Part shown: positions 56,733 to 61,356 of the stretch, piece after piece | How the letters are laid out: each line of letters opens with the position of its first letter | Numbering within the stretch: the first letter of the stretch is position 1 | Origin: Periconia sp. R9002 | Taxonomy: Eukaryota > Ascomycota > Dothideomycetes > Pleosporales > Periconiaceae | Direction: 5' to 3' | Length of the DNA stretch: 61,356 nt | Assembly (NCBI GenBank): GCA_023627715.1 | Contig: JAMAHW010000135.1 | Span: forward strand, 1 to 61,356 | Program-made: the position numbers and the translations under genes | The notes under the pieces: generated by a model | Told to the model about the DNA's origin: nothing | The model's input: the letters and a program-made list of their open reading frames with translations, nothing else | Databases searched by the model: none

Positions 56733-57399
56733 TTACATTGCCATGGCGCCTTGGTTGAACCTGCCCAAGCCCAATTCTCCAATGAACGCGCCAGCGAGTA
56801 CCGAGAGGAAATAACCGACATTGTATGTCATGACAGCCAACATGCTATTGCCCAAACGTTAGTTGATTTTCCTGTGTAAGACACTATATATATGGAGCCA
56901 CTTACAGCAGATAGCCAACACCAGCAGCAACCGTCATAATAGCCGCACGTGGGAGGTCAACACTGAACCGGAAAGGTTGAATGTGTTTGACGGGAGCCGA
57001 CACGACACGAACATTCTCTTGCATGCCATTGGTAGTCAAGATTCCCGTCGTGGAATTGGTATCATTGAAGGCCTTGTCTCCCACCGACTGCTGGTCCGCC
57101 ACGACGACGTACCTCCGCTTGAGCGCGGCCTCCATTGCCCTCGCATCCAGGAAGGCCTTTGCGGTGAAGAGTGCGCGGAGGGAGATGGCGAGGAGGATGA
57201 GGAAGATGCAGGTCCCAGCATAGGCGCCAGCGCTCGATGGGGTCCAGGCTGCCGAGTAGAGTTGTGTGTCGGTCGCGGTGAAGAAGGACATGGCCATGGA
57301 CATGCCGCCAGAGGAGTGGCTATCGCCCGAGCCCATATTCATATCCATACCCCCCATATCCATGCCGCTCATAGACTCATCACCTCCGTGGGCAACCAT
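56733..57399 (-). CDS. CTR-family high-affinity copper transporter
   Basis: Exons 57399-56906 and 56844-56733 (61-nt intron) give 201 aa. The extracellular N-terminus is Met-rich (MSGMDMGGMDMNMGS, later GGMSMAMSFF), the Cu(I)-binding region of CTR proteins. TM1 is GTCIFLILLAISLRALF. The splice joins TM2, creating the essential MLAVM (M166-x3-M170), followed by TM3 with GAFIG (G183-x3-G187) for helix packing. CTR trimers import Cu(I) at the plasma membrane. All key residues are present. It lies between the BIM1-like gene (same strand) and a divergent metalloreductase, a natural order for capture, reduction and uptake. Confidence 0.92.
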
Positions 57400-58552
57400 T
57401 TTCGGATTGGGGGTTGGGGATTAGGATTATCTTTGGAAGAGAGAGAAGTGTGTATGTGAAGATGGAGAACTGTATTATCTAGGTTGATGTAGTCGGAATG
57501 GGTAGGTGGAATTGCTTTTCGAGTGCCAGACTGGAGAGAACAAATAGGCACGGGTAGCAGCGTTGAATTATACAAAAATGGAGTCCTGGGAGTGAGGCCT
57601 TGGCTCGGTGGAAAGTTGGTGTACCGGAGGTTGGCATTGACGCATGGACGTGGTGTTTTGACAAATAGGGAGGGCTGCGAAGCTTTGCGGGGGATCTTGC
57701 GACAGTTAAGACAAGGTGAATCACGGAACGTAGGGCGTCGGAGGGAGAGGCGTACAAGAATGGCGGGGGATGCCTTGGCTGGTGAGGAGTGATTAATAGA
57801 AGGGCATGGTGCATGTGTGCCATAATAATAACCGTTCTAATTGATTGCTGTTAATAACAGTTATCGTGGGTTGATCAATTTGGGCCCGATGGACTGCCGT
57901 TGCTCGTGAAAGGTCCCATTGCCGCTTTGGGCACTAGCGCGAGCATGTTAAGGAAACTTGCTCACTTCACTTCAACATCAATTGTAACACCAATCACACC
58001 GGCACGGCCTAGACTCGACTCTCCTCCTCCTCCAGCAATTGGAACCAAAACAATATCATCAAAGACCGGTCCGATATCATGCATCACGCTTCAAATGGGT
58101 ACATGTACCTATGCACCTTCACTAGCCACACTCATGTACGCCTCCACCTCCACCTTGTACCGCCAGCATTGGCCAGCGGCAACTGCGATTCACTCTTTTG
58201 ATGTAACCACATTCCTCCTGGACTGGACCCTCTCCATCTCCATCTACACCTAGTTACACCTTAGTTTTGGCTTTATTGCCTACATTCACCCAACCTGACC
58301 AACACCACCAGCATTTTGCTTCGTTTTCCTCGCTTTCTGTATCTTCATGGATGAAACGCCTCTATGACCGTAATCCATCGTCAGCCTAAACAACCTACCT
58401 ACACGATCATACACAAGTCTGAATCGCAAATGTCATAGATGGACCGTTTTCCCCGCTTCGCACCCATTTCCTCCTCTGTCTAAGTAGTTACTCCTTCACG
58501 CGCCAAGTCCCACCCATCCATCTGTCTGTTACACTTGTTATAGCGAGCTCTC
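57400..58552. promoter_or_regulatory. Divergent promoter of CTR and metalloreductase
   Basis: 1.15 kb between back-to-back start codons. One motif-free plus-strand frame (57900-58253) was not accepted as a gene. Shared control of the two genes is plausible from layout. Confidence 0.45.
57900..57964. promoter_or_regulatory. TTGCTC-type words in CTR/FRE shared promoter
   Basis: TTGCTCG (57900-57906), GAGCA (57941-57945) and TTGCTCA (57958-57964) cluster within 65 bp of the divergent intergenic region. They resemble Mac1-type copper-response half-sites. Spacing to the two ATGs is about 500-590 bp. Evidence is word similarity only. Confidence 0.3.
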
Positions 58553-60767
58553 ATGGACCACAGCAACCATGGGGAAATGGGCAATATGTCGATGGGGGGA
58601 GCTGCCCCCCTTATTGACTACCCAAAATTTTATTGGGTGGTGGTGGGAAGTGCAATCGGAATGGCGACCCTCGTAAATATATTCAATTACATTCTATATC
58701 GTCAAAGGTGTGTCCCTGTATGAAACTGTACAACCGTACCAATATTGAGCTGACAAGTAATCAAGACTTTCCGCCGCACAGGCTGGCTCCTTGCAACCTG
58801 CGAAGCCTAAAAAATGGCTTTTAGTGGCCATCGCAACCACATTTGCAATCACTCGAGAGCTGTCTCATTATTCAATGCGAGTGCCTCTCAAGAATAAAAT
58901 ATTACGATTGCCAACTCTCGGTCGTGCAAGCTTGATACTAGCCAATATCATTGTCCTAGTCGTGCTTGGCCTCTCTGGTCTGGACCTAGACGACGTGTTT
59001 GAAAGAGAAAACGTCGGATATCGCCTTGGCTTTGTTTCAATTGCCCAGCTGCCACTCATCTTTTTGCTTGCGGGAAGAAACAACGTCATCGGATACCTCA
59101 CTGGCTTTAGCTATGAACGCCTTAACTGGCTGCACCGCTGGTGTGCCCGGTGTCTGCTCTTGACTGCTACTCTTCACATGGGCTACTTCTTCTCCGCATG
59201 GGCGCCCTACGACTATATTGGAGTCCAGCTCAAAGAGGACACTCTTGTCTGGAAAGGTCTAGTCGCTTGGGCCATTCTCGTTTGGATTGTCTTTAGCTCA
59301 ATTGCGCCGATCCGGGGTTGGTGCTATGAATTCTTCGTTGTGCAACACCTAGTTTCTTTTGCTGTTATGATCGGTTTCATCTACATCCACACGCCTGAGG
59401 AGGTCCATGTCTATATTTGGTTGCCTGTGGGGTTATTCTTTTTTGATCGTGTCCTTCGAATTGTGCGACTCCTTTACGCAAATCTATCTCTTTTCCATCC
59501 CAAGCAGCGCAAAGATGGGCGGTCGGATTTCTGGACTTGCAAAGCCGAGTTCACACCTCTTCCGCACAACACGACTCGAGTCGTTATCCAAAATCCACCC
59601 ATCAGCTGGACACCAGGACAACACGTTTTCATATCATGCCAGCCCATCATTCCACTGCAAAGCCATCCTTTTACTATTGCCTCGGTGCCAGAGGACGGGA
59701 AGATGGAGTTCTTCATCAAGGCTGAAACAGGGGGTACTCGTCGCTTTTTCAAACACGCCGAGAAAACCCACAGATTGCCAACGACGGCTGATCGACCGTG
59801 CGTCAAGACGGTGGTTATCGAAGGTGCCTATGGATGTTTACGTCCCTTGCGACAATTCGATAGCGTCGTACTGCTGGCAGGCAGCACGGGCGCTACGTTT
59901 GTTGTTCCACTCCTTCGCGACATTGTCCAAGGTTGGAAAGAGAACGTCACGCCAGCGAATGATTCGAATTCAATCTTTCGAGCGCCAACGGGCGCCGTGA
60001 CTCGTCATGTGCGGTTCGTGTGGGTTGTCAAGAGTCGGGGTCAGTTGGGCTGGTTCGCTGAGCAGCTTTCGTCGGTACATACAGACTTTCAGAACCTGCA
60101 GGAGCAAGCTCAAAACATCAAGCTCGAATTGACCGTATACGTCACCTGCGACGAGTCCTTCACGGAGGAGCACAGGACGCTTTTGTCTGCCATGACATCT
60201 CCGAACCCAGATGCTACAACAGCAACGCAGACGTCCCTGGAGCCGCTGCACGGGTCCGTTCAGTACCGGAGTGTCTCCCCCTCTAACGACGAAAGGACGA
60301 AGAGAAACGAAACCTACCAAGGAGACATCAAAGAAGTCCGCTCCAACTCCATCACCAACCCGCCGTGCAGCTGCAAAACCGCAATCGACGAATCGGCCCC
60401 CGACGCTATCCAGACCGCATGCTGTTGCAACGAACCTACTTCCACCTCCAACAACTCATCAACACCGCCATCCCAATCCCTATCCCTATCCCACATCCCC
60501 CCCTCACCCAGCACCCAGGACCAACAGCAACTCAAACCCCTCGTTCACCCCTGCATATCCATCTTCTCGGGCCGCCCGAAACTCCGGGACATCATCCGCC
60601 GCTCGCTCGAGCAGGCCCTGGGCGAGTCGGCCGTCGTGGTGTGTGGACCGCGCGGTATGGTGGCCGACGTCAAGCGCGATGTGTGTGCCCTGAGCGATGA
60701 GCGCGCGGTGCACAAAGGGACGGGGGCGCAGGGTATATATTTGCACACGGAGTGCTTTGGGTGGTAG
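58553..60767 (+). CDS. FRE-type metalloreductase with Met/His-rich N-terminus
   Basis: Exons 58553-58707 and 58766-60767 (58-nt intron, branch GCTGAC) give 718 aa. Exon 1 encodes MDHSNHGEMGNMSMGG, a CTR-like copper-binding stretch, and a first membrane helix (YWVVVGSAIGMATLVNIF). The core has two bis-haem pairs with H-x13-H spacing: H175/H189 and H246/H260. HPFTIAS (352-358) binds FAD, AGSTGATF (423-430) and VVVCGPRG bind NADPH, and the protein ends in FGW. The enzyme passes electrons from NADPH through FAD and haem to extracellular Fe(III) or Cu(II). A Cys-rich insert (PPCSCKTAID, then TACCCNEP, about 580-605) lies in the cytosolic NADPH domain. With CTR next door, cupric reduction is the likely job; ferric reduction is not excluded. 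Confidence 0.9.
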
Positions 60768-61279
60768 GTGTTTGTACGTAGTCTGTGGTGAATTTTTTTT
60801 TTTTTGGGTTGGTTGGGTTGGGATTGGTGTTGGTATTGATTAGTATTGATATCCGCTTCTACTGATTCTTTTCTTCTTTTTCTCGATACCGTTTTTTACA
60901 ATTTTTAAACACCGTTTCCTGTTCCTCATACGCACACCTTCCAATTTTTCTTCTCCCATTTGCTTTTACCCCACATCAAATATGAGAATGAAAATGAAAG
61001 GAAAAAGGCTTATTTCGATCGGTGTTGGAAAAAGTTTTATTTCGTGTTTGTTTATTTACGTGTGTGTGTCTAGTTACATATGTATGTATAGATATATATT
61101 ACTTACTTACTTACTTATATACATATAAGTATATGTATGTGCGTAGTTGAATCACCACCCGTCGTGTAAGTAACCGTTGCTCGATATCGTATCTTAATAC
61201 CAAAAGAAAAGAAAAAAAAGGGTGTGAAGTATGTTACATACATACATGGGTAGGTATGCCATGTATGCACACACTCGAC

Positions 61280-61281
61280 AT

Positions 61282-61356
<75 letters not shown>
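61280..61356. repeat. (ATTT)n microsatellite at window end
   Basis: An uninterrupted ATTT array of about 19 units (77 bp) runs off the window edge, so its true length is unknown. The preceding 60768-61279 interval is 3' flank of the metalloreductase gene with poly-T, a short (TTAC)n run at 61100-61116 and no gene. Confidence 0.9.

Noticed and set aside
57900..58253. A 117-codon plus-strand frame between CTR and the reductase
   Set aside because: Low-complexity Thr/Ser/Pro translation without motifs, starting at a non-ATG codon and lying in a shared promoter.
1..61356. CRISPR arrays, bacterial operons or riboswitches
   Set aside because: The gene structures are eukaryotic throughout, with spliceosomal introns, and no regularly spaced direct-repeat array was seen.

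Overview
The window is nuclear DNA of a filamentous ascomycete, most likely a Dothideomycete (Pleosporales-like). The evidence is many short GT-AG introns (46-80 nt is typical) with CTRAY-type branch sites, Zn2Cys6 regulators, a cutinase, an Egh16/GAS1-like secreted protein, an X325/BIM1-like protein, and an AT-rich block with the TpA-rich, CpA-poor look of repeat-induced point mutation (RIP). Gene models here were rebuilt by hand from splice signals and reading-frame continuity; none rests on transcript data. The class and order assignment is inference.

Layout. (1) 1-2925 is an AT-rich, ORF-free, RIP-like block that ends in telomere-like tandem and inverted repeats. (2) 3.3-21.1 kb is accessory in character: an Egh16-like secreted protein, a broken beta-lactamase-family gene, a P450, a 2EXR/F-box-like gene and a truncated relative of it, two Zn2Cys6 regulators, a GPI-type aspartic protease, a PLP aminotransferase and a medium-chain reductase. 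No PKS, NRPS or terpene synthase is present, so a metabolite cluster is only a possibility. (3) 21.7-26.6 kb holds a head-to-head pair: a STAND-like protein whose P-loop is destroyed, and an AAA ATPase with an intact one. (4) 27-37 kb holds an NmrA-like protein, a cutinase, a Nudix ADP-sugar hydrolase, a nucleotidyltransferase-like hypothetical, a hypothetical gene with an in-frame stop, and an RCC1-like protein. (5) 37.1-41.75 kb has no gene I can support. (6) 41.75-53.7 kb is more housekeeping: a disordered protein, a multi-pass membrane protein, an F-box/TPR-like protein, the exosome subunit RRP43, an AIFM2/AMID-like oxidoreductase, and EGD1 (NAC beta). (7) 54.6-60.8 kb is a compact copper-uptake neighbourhood: a BIM1-like GPI-anchored copper protein, a CTR copper transporter, and a divergently transcribed metalloreductase. 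(8) The window ends inside an (ATTT)n array.

The most interesting parts are three. The BIM1-CTR-FRE neighbourhood has genes that could act in sequence at the cell surface: capture, reduce, import. In it the reductase carries a Met/His-rich N-terminus like that of the transporter. EGD1 appears to need a one-nucleotide exon to keep its frame. The third is the paired degenerate and intact ATPases. Several genes are visibly broken (beta-lactamase family, 2EXR relative, 34.6 kb hypothetical), which suggests ongoing gene loss on the accessory side.
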